7,163 bases of DNA from Granulosicoccaceae bacterium (lineage in GTDB: Bacteria > Pseudomonadota > Gammaproteobacteria > Granulosicoccales > Granulosicoccaceae). The DNA lies in contig JALZUX010000453.1 in the NCBI GenBank assembly GCA_023301405.1, forward strand, positions 1-7,163, in the 5' to 3' direction. Of this stretch, positions 1 to 6,010 are shown piece after piece. The position numbers were made by a program, and so were the translations under genes. The notes below the pieces were generated by a model. It ran no database searches, was not told where the DNA came from, and worked only from the letters and a program-made list of their open reading frames with translations. Position 1 is the first letter of the stretch. Each line of letters starts with the position of its first letter.

Positions 1-119
1 TTACTATAGTAATATCATTAGTGCTCGATGTCAGAGACATCGCTATGATGCTCTTAGGAATTAGGCTATAGATGTAAACAATTTTAGCGGTTTACAATGG
101 CTATATAGGTAGATAATTC
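1..119. promoter_or_regulatory. upstream region of the hydrolase gene, with inverted repeats
   Basis: No coding sequence is visible here. Three inverted repeats can be read directly: a perfect 12-bp palindrome TTACTATAGTAA at 1-12; a 7-bp hairpin CGATGTC/GACATCG with a 3-nt loop at 26-42; and TGTAAAC-N10-GTTTACA at 73-96. The last lies 24 nt before the hydrolase start and has the form of an operator for a dimeric repressor. AT-rich segments such as GGCTATAGAT (64-73) could serve as a -10 box, but no convincing -35/-10 pair was found, so the promoter itself is not placed. A regulatory role is inferred from position and symmetry only. Confidence 0.4.
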
Positions 120-821
120 TTGAAAATATCCGTGGTACTGTTACCCGGCCTAAACGGCACAGAGGGGTTATTCAAACCTCTTATCGATAATACACCCGAA
201 GACATAAACGTTGTCGCAATTCCCTACCCGACACACGAAAAATACAGCTATCCAGAATTAGCAGACGTCGTAAAAGCAAAACTACAAGAGCTTGAAACTC
301 CCTTTATATTGATTGGTGAATCATTCTCGGGGCCTATCGCATTGATGCAATGTAAACATCAACTTCAGGGGTTAGTAGGTATCGTGCTGGTTGCAACATT
401 CGTTACTGCTCCAAACATCGGCCTTGGACGGTTTCTGCCATGGCACTTCGGTTTCAAACTCGCTACACCCTTGTATGCGATTAGGCAATCCATTAGCACG
501 GGAGTTACCCGCCAATTTATACAGTCAATTTCAACCGAACTGCAAAAGGTTGCACCAAGCGTATTGGCGCATCGTATTCAAAGTATCTTTAACGTTAATG
601 TTATTCAGGAACTCAAAGACTGCCCAGTGCCCATTGTCTATTTTAGGGGCACCAAAGATATCGTTGTGCCATCCAGAAACCTAAAACTTATTTTAAAGTA
701 TAAACCTGACGTTCAAGTAGCACAGTTCGATACACAGCACTTCCTGCTCCAGTCAAAACCACAACAGGCGTGGCAGGAAATTTTATCGTTTATTCAAACT
801 ATAAACGCCAATGGTGAGTGA
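120..821 (+). CDS. alpha/beta hydrolase (esterase/lipase-like), 233 aa
   Basis: Small cytoplasmic alpha/beta-hydrolase-fold enzyme. The sequence shows the N-terminal strand and oxyanion-hole segment LLPGLNGTEGLF (residues 7-18), the nucleophile elbow GESFSG with Ser68 (residues 66-71), the acid in FRGTKD (Asp180) and the base in DTQHFLL (His207), so the Ser-Asp-His triad is complete. There is no signal peptide, and the cap region between about 95 and 160 is short and helical. The start is TTG: an in-frame TAA lies at 114-116 and no ATG occurs between, while a weak Shine-Dalgarno (AGGT, 107-110) precedes it. The fold and catalytic machinery are clear. The substrate is not: BioH-like carboxylesterases, thioesterases and lactonases share this layout. 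It is convergent with the acyl-CoA synthetase gene, which hints at acyl or ester chemistry but proves nothing. Confidence 0.88.
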   Translation: MKISVVLLPGLNGTEGLFKPLIDNTPEDINVVAIPYPTHEKYSYPELADVVKAKLQELETPFILIGESFSGPIALMQCKHQLQGLVGIVLVATFVTAPNIGLGRFLPWHFGFKLATPLYAIRQSISTGVTRQFIQSISTELQKVAPSVLAHRIQSIFNVNVIQELKDCPVPIVYFRGTKDIVVPSRNLKLILKYKPDVQVAQFDTQHFLLQSKPQQAWQEILSFIQTINANGE

Positions 822-854
822 TCAAACACATACGGTATTTAATTAAAACTCACC
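813..854. repeat. inverted repeat across the convergent gene ends
   Basis: GGTGAGT (813-819) and ACTCACC (848-854) form a perfect 7-bp inverted repeat with a 28-nt AT-rich loop. It overlaps the stop codons of both the hydrolase (819-821) and the acyl-CoA synthetase (843-845). It could act as a weak shared terminator, but the loop is long and no clear T-run follows on either strand. Confidence 0.3.
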
Positions 855-2462
855 TTTACGCAGGGCAACCCTTCTCACTTTACCTGTTGTTGTCATTGGC
901 AGCGCCTCAATGAATTCAACATGGCGGGGGTACTCGTGCTTAGCTAGCCGGGCTTTCACCGAGTTTTGTATTTCTTTCGCCAACTGATCAGAGGCTGTCA
1001 CTCCCTCAGCAAGCACAATAAACGCTTTTATTGCCTGCCCTCTTAACGGGTCATCAACGCCTATCACAGCGCACTGGGCCACTGCCGTATGCTTGAGCAG
1101 ACTGTCTTCAACCTCACCGGGACCTACGCGGTAACCGGCTGTAGAGATAACATCGTCGTCTCGGCCAAGGAACCACAAATAACCTTCCTCATCACGATGG
1201 CATAGATCACCTAAACCCCAGTAGTCACCACGGTATTTACTAACAGTGGCGGCTTCGTTATTCCAGTAGCCAAGAAACATGACCGGGTCATCGCGGTGGG
1301 CCGCAAGCTCACCGGTTTGACCTAGCGGCACAATATTGCCCTGACTATCAACCGGTTCTACACGATGACCGGGATAAGCTTTACCCATTGAGCCGGGCTT
1401 TACCGGATACAACGCAGAGCAATTACCAACAATGTAATTGAATTCAGTCTGCCCGCACATCTCGTTTATCTGTACGCCAAAAGTACTTTCTGACCAATGG
1501 TAGATCTCTGCGCCAACCGTTTCACCGGCAGACATAATGCTGCGAAAATGCAAATCAAACTGATCAATGACATCACTTTGTCGCAACATTTTTAAAGCAG
1601 TTGGTGGCACAAAACCATTGGTGACACGATACTTCTGTAACAGGTGGCAGACTCGTTCCGGATCAAACTTTTTAGTTTCATAACCCAACACCGGTATGCC
1701 GTAATACCATGATGGCAACAACGCGTCTAACAGCCCGCCGGTCCACGCCCAGTCTGCCGGTGTCCAGAAAACATCATCTTTAAAGGGAAAAAAATTCTGC
1801 GATAACTCAAAGCCCGTTAAGTTACCAATAAGGCAACGGTGTGCACCTAGCGCGCCCTTAGGGGGGCCGGTAGTACCAGAGGTATAAATAAGAAACGCCG
1901 GGTCATCTGCGCTTGTTTGCACCGCCGTATATTTATCCCGCGACTTAACTAATAAAGACTCAAGGCCTGCAGAAGTGATGTGATCATCGCAATCAATAAT
2001 TATTTCAAGATCAGGTAGCTCTGGCCTGAGTGATTCCAGCAGTTCGCGGTGGGCCGAATCAGTGATTACTACCTTTGCACCACTGTCTTGCAAACGATAC
2101 TTAAGCGCATCCTCCCCGAACATTACCGATAAAGGCAGTGAAATCGCGCCGGTTTTGTAGGTGGCCACATGGGCCAATCCCGCCTCATACCGCTGCGGTA
2201 AAACAATGCCAATGCGATCACCCGGCACAACCCCCAGAGCAACCAGTGCGTTTGACAAAGAATTGGAATCCCGCTGCAACTGACCAAAGGTATATTGGTG
2301 GGAGCCGCCGTGGTCGTTCTCGTAGTAGAGCGCAATGCGTTCACTGTCGATGCTTGCAAAGTGACTGACTGCAACACCTATATTGAACTTTTCAGGAATG
2401 CTCCAGCGGAAACTGCTGTACAAGTCATCATAGTTGTACTGACCCGGCTTAAATAATTGCAC
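843..2462 (-). CDS. AMP-forming acyl-CoA synthetase (medium-chain / ACSM-like), 539 aa
   Basis: Adenylate-forming enzyme expected to activate a carboxylic acid with ATP to an acyl-adenylate and then transfer the acyl group to CoA. Seen in order: the N-terminal FRWSIPEKFNIG segment (18-29) typical of medium-chain acyl-CoA synthetases; the ATP-binding P-loop YTSGTTGPPKG (193-203); MCGQTE (335-340); GDL with Asp419; the RDDDVISTAGYRVGPGEVE hinge block (434-452), which opens the mobile C-terminal domain; and MTTTGKVRR with the catalytic lysine Lys528. Length and motif set are complete for the family. The start is GTG, the only start codon between an in-frame upstream TAA and the conserved N-terminus, with a poor Shine-Dalgarno. 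The acid substrate cannot be read from sequence. 106 bp separate it from the next gene upstream, so co-transcription is possible but not shown. Confidence 0.93.
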   Translation of the reverse strand: MQLFKPGQYNYDDLYSSFRWSIPEKFNIGVAVSHFASIDSERIALYYENDHGGSHQYTFGQLQRDSNSLSNALVALGVVPGDRIGIVLPQRYEAGLAHVATYKTGAISLPLSVMFGEDALKYRLQDSGAKVVITDSAHRELLESLRPELPDLEIIIDCDDHITSAGLESLLVKSRDKYTAVQTSADDPAFLIYTSGTTGPPKGALGAHRCLIGNLTGFELSQNFFPFKDDVFWTPADWAWTGGLLDALLPSWYYGIPVLGYETKKFDPERVCHLLQKYRVTNGFVPPTALKMLRQSDVIDQFDLHFRSIMSAGETVGAEIYHWSESTFGVQINEMCGQTEFNYIVGNCSALYPVKPGSMGKAYPGHRVEPVDSQGNIVPLGQTGELAAHRDDPVMFLGYWNNEAATVSKYRGDYWGLGDLCHRDEEGYLWFLGRDDDVISTAGYRVGPGEVEDSLLKHTAVAQCAVIGVDDPLRGQAIKAFIVLAEGVTASDQLAKEIQNSVKARLAKHEYPRHVEFIEALPMTTTGKVRRVALRKGEF

Positions 2463-2568
2463 TTGTAATTGGCCTGTTTAATCTTAAATCGCAGTGTTTC
2501 TGATCTTGAATTAATTGACTATAACCTGAGCATCACAGCGTGCATGACCAGAGTAACTGCACAAGCAA

Positions 2569-3138
2569 CTAACCGCGAGTATTAGGCGGATCAGCAATAC
2601 TTGAATCCCAGTCTGGCGTAAAACTTAAAATATGCACACGCCCCGGCAGAGTGGCATTAAACATATTATTGTGCCAATAGCTTGCCTGATACAAATGATC
2701 ATCTTCAGCAAGCTCAGCCACCGCACAATTTAATTTAAACGTTTGCTGATACTGCTGAAACACCAACTGACAATCTTTTTCAGAAATCAGTAACTCAGCA
2801 AGCTCAGACCCCAATACAAAAGTAGCGGTCATTCTTTCATCAAAGTTTTTCGGGTACTGGTAATACGCAGAGCTCAATATCTTCAGTGCCGATTCCCGCC
2901 GAATCTTAGGGTCAAACGTTTTTTTCACTATGTGGCGAAATTCGCTGGTAATTTCCACCGGGTCTGCCAAGACAATATTAGTATTCAGCGGCCCAAGATC
3001 ACGATCACTGATCTTTACAAACACACCCGCCTGCATACCCGAGCTTGGCTTGCCCTCTTCCTTGCGCACAGCATGCTGTCGAAGTCGGCACTGCCAACCG
3101 ATAAAATAGTCTTTAAGTGGATGGTTTTTGTCGGTCAT
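2569..3138 (-). CDS. unrecognised soluble protein, 189 aa (217 aa if a TTG start is used)
   Basis: I do not recognise a family. The protein is soluble and mixed alpha/beta in character, with no signal peptide or membrane segment. Notable segments counted from the ATG are PLKDYFIGWQCRLRQ near the start, a hydrophobic core around GVFVKISDRDLGPLNTNIVL, an R/K-rich stretch, and an aromatic C-terminal part (YWHNNMF, HILSFTPDWD). I chose ATG at 3136-3138 because AAAGG lies 9 nt upstream (3148-3152). The frame stays open for 28 more codons to a TTG at 3220-3222, and that segment (including TVEQNRVQRLID) reads like plausible protein but has no Shine-Dalgarno. Real coding is supported by a long clean frame and ordinary amino-acid composition. 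It reads in the same direction as the acyl-CoA synthetase downstream; a functional link is unproven. Confidence 0.75.
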   Translation of the reverse strand: MTDKNHPLKDYFIGWQCRLRQHAVRKEEGKPSSGMQAGVFVKISDRDLGPLNTNIVLADPVEITSEFRHIVKKTFDPKIRRESALKILSSAYYQYPKNFDERMTATFVLGSELAELLISEKDCQLVFQQYQQTFKLNCAVAELAEDDHLYQASYWHNNMFNATLPGRVHILSFTPDWDSSIADPPNTRG

Positions 3139-3481
3139 ATCAATCAGCCTTTGCACCCTGTTCTGTTCAACAGTGTATTGCAGTTTCCAGTGTTTTTGCG
3201 AGAAATTTTCGGTTAAATACAATGCTGAGCGGTTGAGTTTTGGGGAAGTCTATTTGCGGAAATACAGGCGCAGAAGATTACCAAATCTGCCCAACCACAG
3301 CAGTGCTAAATACCACTGAAATAGATTATTCAACTTGTTGATGCAAGGAAACCAAAAAACGTGCGCCTAATGGAAACCCGGCGCGTAAGCGATGCTTTTA
3401 TAAGCCGTAGCGTTCCGTCCACACGTTTATTACCAGCAATGGCCGAAGGCGAGCCTGTCGCTCTACCTGCCGTCTGTTTGG

Positions 3482-3587
3482 CTTTATCGATTAGCAGTGG
3501 AAGGGGTTGTAGCGATAGGACATCGCGTAAAGCGAAGCTGCACAAGGATGTGCTTCTGAGCGACCCCTGAACTGTCAATCGATAAAG
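3482..3587. repeat. branched inverted-repeat element (Y-shaped foldback)
   Basis: An outer stem of CTTTATCGATT (3482-3492) with AATCGATAAAG (3577-3587) is perfect over 11 bp. It continues after small internal loops through CAGT/ACTG (3495-3498 with 3571-3574) and AGGGGT/ACCCCT (3502-3507 with 3563-3568), giving about 21 paired positions. Inside sit two further hairpins: GCGAT-AGGAC-ATCGC (3512-3526) and GCACA-AGGA-TGTGC (3540-3553). The nested arrangement is what a palindromic mobile repeat or a structured RNA would show. Which strand, if either, is transcribed is unknown. Confidence 0.55.
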
Positions 3588-3620
3588 TGGCGTTGCCGTA
3601 GGGCCATAAGGTCGAAAAAA

Positions 3621-3652
3621 CACTTTTCGTTAGTTTTCGTGTTCGAAAAGTG
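3621..3652. repeat. 9-bp hairpin CACTTTTCG/CGAAAAGTG
   Basis: CACTTTTCG (3621-3629) and CGAAAAGTG (3644-3652) pair perfectly around a 14-nt loop that itself repeats the word TTTTCGT. It lies between the branched element and the tandem repeat and may belong to the same composite repeat. There is no T-run in terminator position on either strand. Confidence 0.45.
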
Positions 3653-3670
3653 ACTCCGCCGGAAGGGCAC

Positions 3671-3729
3671 ATCTAAACAGCAGCCCCGTAGGGACACCAT
3701 CTAAAAAAGCAGCCCCCGCTAGGTCCACC
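3671..3729. repeat. degenerate tandem repeat, two units of 28 and 31 bp
   Basis: Unit 1 (3671-3698) and unit 2 (3699-3729) both run ATCTAAA, then AGCAGCCCC, then a G/TAGG word and end in CACC. Unit 2 differs mainly by small insertions. Fragments of the same pattern continue on both sides (GGAAGGGCAC before, ACAGCCCCC after), suggesting a decayed longer array. It ends just before the terminator at 3752-3776. Confidence 0.5.
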
Positions 3730-3751
3730 AAAGCCAACATAACAGCCCCCA

Positions 3752-3776
3752 TAAAAAAGGCCCCAAACGGGGCCTT
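3752..3776 (-). terminator. rho-independent terminator of the amt/small membrane protein unit
   Basis: AAGGCCCC (3757-3764) and GGGGCCTT (3769-3776) form a perfect 8-bp GC-rich stem with an AAAC loop. Read on the minus strand it is followed directly by a run of six T (3753-3758 on the plus strand is A6, of which 3757-3758 also close the stem). It lies about 27 bp past the stop of the 61-residue gene, the expected place for the end of that transcript. No equivalent T-run exists on the plus strand. Confidence 0.88.
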
Positions 3777-3802
3777 AATCAATAAGCTAAAAATAAAACG
3801 CC

Positions 3803-3988
3803 TTAGTACCGATTACGACGCCGTGCGACTTTTGATCCCACTCTGATTTCGTGGATGATGCTAGATACCACCACCACTACCAGTACCGCACACATCGCCC
3901 AAAACAAACCTTTGAGCATGCCTGGGTTATTGGCAAAAGTGAATATGGCCGCAGCACCTTCCATTGCTTCAACAGGACTTGAGTTCAT
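3803..3988 (-). CDS. small single-pass membrane protein coupled to amt, 61 aa
   Basis: A 61-residue protein with one clear membrane helix (about 27-46, GLFWAMCAVL followed by a valine run) and a basic C-terminal end (Arg49, Lys53, Arg56-58, Arg60). By the positive-inside rule the C-terminus should be cytoplasmic and the short N-terminus outside. Its ATG (3986-3988) directly abuts the TAA of the ammonium channel gene (3989-3991). A good Shine-Dalgarno AGGAG (3996-4000, 7-nt spacer) lies inside the end of that gene, so the two are co-transcribed and probably translationally coupled. A terminator follows. I recognise no family. A role as an accessory or stabilising subunit of the channel is an inference from the coupling and shared membrane location. 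It is too short and tightly placed to be chance, though conservation cannot be tested here. Confidence 0.78.
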   Translation of the reverse strand: MNSSPVEAMEGAAAIFTFANNPGMLKGLFWAMCAVLVVVVVSSIIHEIRVGSKVARRRNRY

Positions 3989-5485
3989 TTACGATCTCCT
4001 GGTTGGTGGTTGTGGTCGATCCAGATTTTCTGGTCGGTCTCGCATTGGTGAATCATTACGTCGCGGTGGAGGTGGTGGTGCATCACGATGACTTCTCTCG
4101 TGCGGTGCGACACCTTCTGATCTGCCACCACGTGATGGCGATTCGGTGGCTTCTTCCCACACTGCAAACTCTGGATAAGCTCGTGACGGGATTTCAGCTG
4201 GATCTAATCCGAGTAGCTCGACCTCGTTGCGCACTCGCAGTAGACCGAACATACGAAGAAGATAACCTAATATTATCGCTGGCACAAATCCTAAAGCTGC
4301 TAACGTTGCTGCACCCTTTAATTGACCCATGAAGCTGATCGCTGGAATGTCACCTACAGCGGGATAACCGGCGCAGAAAATACCGACCGCAAGCACACCC
4401 CAAACACCGCAGACACCGTGTACCGCAACGGCACCAACTGCGTCATCAATACCCATCTTTTCAATAGCTTTCGCAGCAATCGGGATTATGCAACCACCGA
4501 TGAAGCCAAGCAGGAATGCCAACGGCGGGTAGAACAAGTCCAGTCCAGATGCTACTGAGAAAATTCCACCCAATGCTCCGGACATCATCCAGAAAGGATC
4601 ACGAGTCAGGAAGTAAGCACCGATGATACCGCCAGCCATGCCCATTAAGGTGTTGAACACAAAAGAAGAAAGGTTTGACGGGATGCCGTAAATGTTAACC
4701 CATTGACCTACCGGATCGTAAATAAGACAAGCTCCCAGGAACCCGAAAAAGCCAAGGATAATTAGCATTAGGCCAGTGACAGTCAGCGGCATGTTGTGGC
4801 CGCGTAAATCATTAGCTGAACCGTCAGCGTTGTATTTACCAATACGTGGCCCAAGAGGTATCAAAATACCCAGTGCAAAGAAACCGGCTATCGTATGCAC
4901 AACACCTGCTGCGGCAACATCACGGAAACCCCACTCCAGGACCATCCAACCTGCTGGGTGCCAGCCCCACGCAGCGCCAAGTATCCAAACCACTGACCCA
5001 AGGAATACGGCAGTGATTATGAACGCGCTTAGCTTGATTCTTTCGATAACCGCGCCAGAGTAAATAGAGGCAGTGGTACAAGCAAATAAGGTGAAGGCAG
5101 CCCAGAAAACGCCGGTTGCCTGATCCTGAAGGTTCGGACCCATGCCATGGCTCCAGGGGATGCCACCCTGCCCGTCACCGGCCAAATCAATTGAGCCAAT
5201 CAGGTCAATGCTGCCGTCGGCCATAAAGGGCCAGTTGTAGCCTGACAGGTAGATAAACCAGCCAAACGCAAAGAAGGTTGGGATCATGAAGGCAAAAGCC
5301 AGTATATTTTTAACACCTGAGGCCAGCGCATTTTTGCTGCGCGAAGCGCCCATTTCGTAGGCAAGGAAGCCCGCGTGAATAGCGATCATTAACGCTGTAC
5401 ACCACCAATAATAAATCTCAAGATTAATGGATGTATGCCCGGCAAGCGCTGCGTCAATCGCGGCTTGCACTGCTTCTTCGTTCAT
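3989..5485 (-). CDS. Amt-family ammonium transporter/channel, 498 aa
   Basis: Inner-membrane channel that conducts ammonium/ammonia into the cell. About 11 hydrophobic segments run from 24 to 413, as usual for Amt. Family landmarks are visible: FACTTASIYSGAVIERIKLS (134-153), matching the conserved FAxxTxxxxxGAxxER block; Asp189 in RDVAAAGVVH, the conserved ammonium-site aspartate; the pore twin histidines His197 and His356 (in VAVHGVCGVWG); and FFGFLGA (246-252) with the gate phenylalanine. The LRVRNEVELLGLDPAEI...RAYPEF C-terminal segment (416-440) is also typical. The signature after Asp189 is AAAGVVH rather than AGGTVVH, so this is not the closest E. coli AmtB type. Residues 451-498 are an unusual disordered tail with 11 Arg and 11 Pro, including a run of five Pro (470-474). 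Start ATG at 5483-5485 follows a strong AGGGGGAG (5489-5496). No glnK is adjacent in the window. Confidence 0.96.
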   Translation of the reverse strand: MNEEAVQAAIDAALAGHTSINLEIYYWWCTALMIAIHAGFLAYEMGASRSKNALASGVKNILAFAFMIPTFFAFGWFIYLSGYNWPFMADGSIDLIGSIDLAGDGQGGIPWSHGMGPNLQDQATGVFWAAFTLFACTTASIYSGAVIERIKLSAFIITAVFLGSVVWILGAAWGWHPAGWMVLEWGFRDVAAAGVVHTIAGFFALGILIPLGPRIGKYNADGSANDLRGHNMPLTVTGLMLIILGFFGFLGACLIYDPVGQWVNIYGIPSNLSSFVFNTLMGMAGGIIGAYFLTRDPFWMMSGALGGIFSVASGLDLFYPPLAFLLGFIGGCIIPIAAKAIEKMGIDDAVGAVAVHGVCGVWGVLAVGIFCAGYPAVGDIPAISFMGQLKGAATLAALGFVPAIILGYLLRMFGLLRVRNEVELLGLDPAEIPSRAYPEFAVWEEATESPSRGGRSEGVAPHERSHRDAPPPPPRRNDSPMRDRPENLDRPQPPTRRS

Positions 5486-5488
5486 AGA

Positions 5489-5496
5489 CTCCCCCT
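5489..5496 (-). promoter_or_regulatory. ribosome binding site of amt
   Basis: AGGGGGAG on the minus strand, ending 3 nt before the ATG (core AGGGGG has a 5-nt spacer). It is strong and slightly close, and supports the chosen start. Confidence 0.7.
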
Positions 5497-5879
5497 GTGT
5501 GTGGCACGCCTACACTGTTGTATGCGTGTATCAAGTGGTGCGCTGTCAAGTCAAAATGACGTAGTTAGACAAGTACACCATGTGTTGTGACTACATGCGT
5601 TTAAGTTACGCTAAATTATTCACCCGCCTAGTATTTATGACAGCGAAAAATTTAGCAAGACGTATGTGGAGGGTTTTCAAGTCTTGATTGGCTACAAACG
5701 TCATCCCCACGCATTCGCAGCGGTGAGCCAGATAACTTGTAGAAGAAGGGAAAACTATAACAAAGCGCCTATGGATGTGCTTCCAACCAACCATCAGGCA
5801 AGTGTTTAAAACAGCAGCGCCACTATTCACGAATAACGACGGTTTTTTCTTTTTTAACTCGGCGCTTTCACATCTCGCC

Positions 5880-5923
5880 TGGTCAAGCCTGCCACGTGGT
5901 GAACCGCGCTGCTTGCTTGACCA
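5880..5923. repeat. inverted repeat TGGTCAAGC...GCTTGACCA with inner palindrome
   Basis: TGGTCAAGC (5880-5888) and GCTTGACCA (5915-5923) are a perfect 9-bp inverted repeat separated by 26 nt. Between them is the 8-bp palindrome CCACGTGG (5892-5899), and the right arm is part of a second near-palindrome GCTTG-AC-CAAGC (5915-5926). It could be a regulator-binding cluster or a structured transcript; function unknown. Confidence 0.45.
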
Positions 5924-5983
5924 AGCGATCTGTTTTGCACAATCTTCGCTATTTGACTGCTAATTGGCAGCCGAATAGCAAAT

Positions 5984-6001
5984 GCCCGTGAACAAACGGG
6001 C
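5984..6001 (-). terminator. possible terminator after the glutamate-synthase-like/129-aa unit
   Basis: GCCCGT (5984-5989) and ACGGGC (5996-6001) pair perfectly around a 6-nt loop, 9 bp past the stop of the 129-residue gene. AATAG/CTATT (5974-5978 with 6001-6005) may extend the structure. On the minus strand it is followed only by ATTTGCTATT, so the T-tract is weak. If it works, amt is transcribed separately. Confidence 0.5.
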
Positions 6002-6010
6002 TATTACAAC

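Larger units (their letters stand above)
3223..3750. other. 528-bp gene-poor region with structured repeats
   Basis: No convincing gene is present. The first part (3223-3350) is presumably the leader of the minus-strand protein gene to its left and has only short inverted repeats, for example CAGTG/CACTG around 3301-3318. From about 3361 the sequence changes character: a GC-rich hairpin at 3361-3387 (GCGCC/GGCGC core plus wobble pairs), then a segment rich in short GCG/AGC words, a branched inverted repeat (3482-3587), a hairpin (3621-3652) and a degenerate tandem repeat (3671-3729). Open frames on both strands across it have repeat-like composition and are not called as genes. The general style resembles interspersed intergenic repeats of marine gammaproteobacteria, but that is an impression and was not verified. 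Confidence 0.5.
5486..6010. other. 525-bp intergenic region upstream of amt
   Basis: No convincing gene. It must carry the amt promoter unless that gene is read through from the right. A TTGACA hexamer occurs on the minus strand at 5544-5549, but no good -10 box stands 16-18 bp from it. The middle (5606-5830) is an open minus-strand frame without a credible start signal or protein-like composition. Hairpins are found at 5880-5923 and 5984-6001, and a plus-strand T-rich tract (TTTTTTCTTTTTT) at about 5842-5854. Why the gap is so long is unexplained; a degraded gene or an unrecognised RNA are possible. Confidence 0.4.

Noticed and set aside
2540..2562. GTGCA/TGCAC hairpin between the unknown protein and the acyl-CoA synthetase genes
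   Set aside because: Only 5 bp of stem, a 13-nt loop and no T-run; not a credible terminator.
3232..3295. Integron attC-like pair GTTGAGT ... GCCCAAC
   Set aside because: The two core-like heptamers are in the wrong order for an attC site, and no cassette structure or integrase is present.
3330..3623. 97-codon minus-strand open frame in the repeat region
   Set aside because: It coincides with the inverted-repeat element, its sequence is Arg/Ser/Thr/Leu-rich as expected from translated GC-rich repeat DNA, and the opposite strand is equally open. I have the impression that similar short frames are annotated in repeats of other marine bacteria, but that supports a repeat, not a gene.
3964..4332. 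122-codon plus-strand open frame opposite the end of amt
   Set aside because: It is antisense to the well-supported ammonium channel gene and has no Shine-Dalgarno or family resemblance.
5521..5549. Sigma-70 promoter with TTGACA (5544-5549, minus strand) for amt
   Set aside because: The -35 hexamer is perfect, but at 16-18 bp spacing the -10 position reads poorly (CGCATA), so a promoter was not called as a feature.
5778..5793. Sigma-54-like GG-N10-GC on the minus strand before amt
   Set aside because: Only the invariant GG and GC match. The -12 element reads AAGC instead of TTGC and it lies about 290 bp from the start, so it is not credible without start-site data.
5606..5830. 74-codon minus-strand open frame upstream of amt
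   Set aside because: No good ribosome binding site, scattered Cys/His composition and no recognisable motif; most likely noncoding or a decayed sequence.
5775..5963. 62-codon plus-strand open frame in the same gap
   Set aside because: It includes a translated T-rich tract (phenylalanine run) and overlaps the inverted repeat; no start signal.
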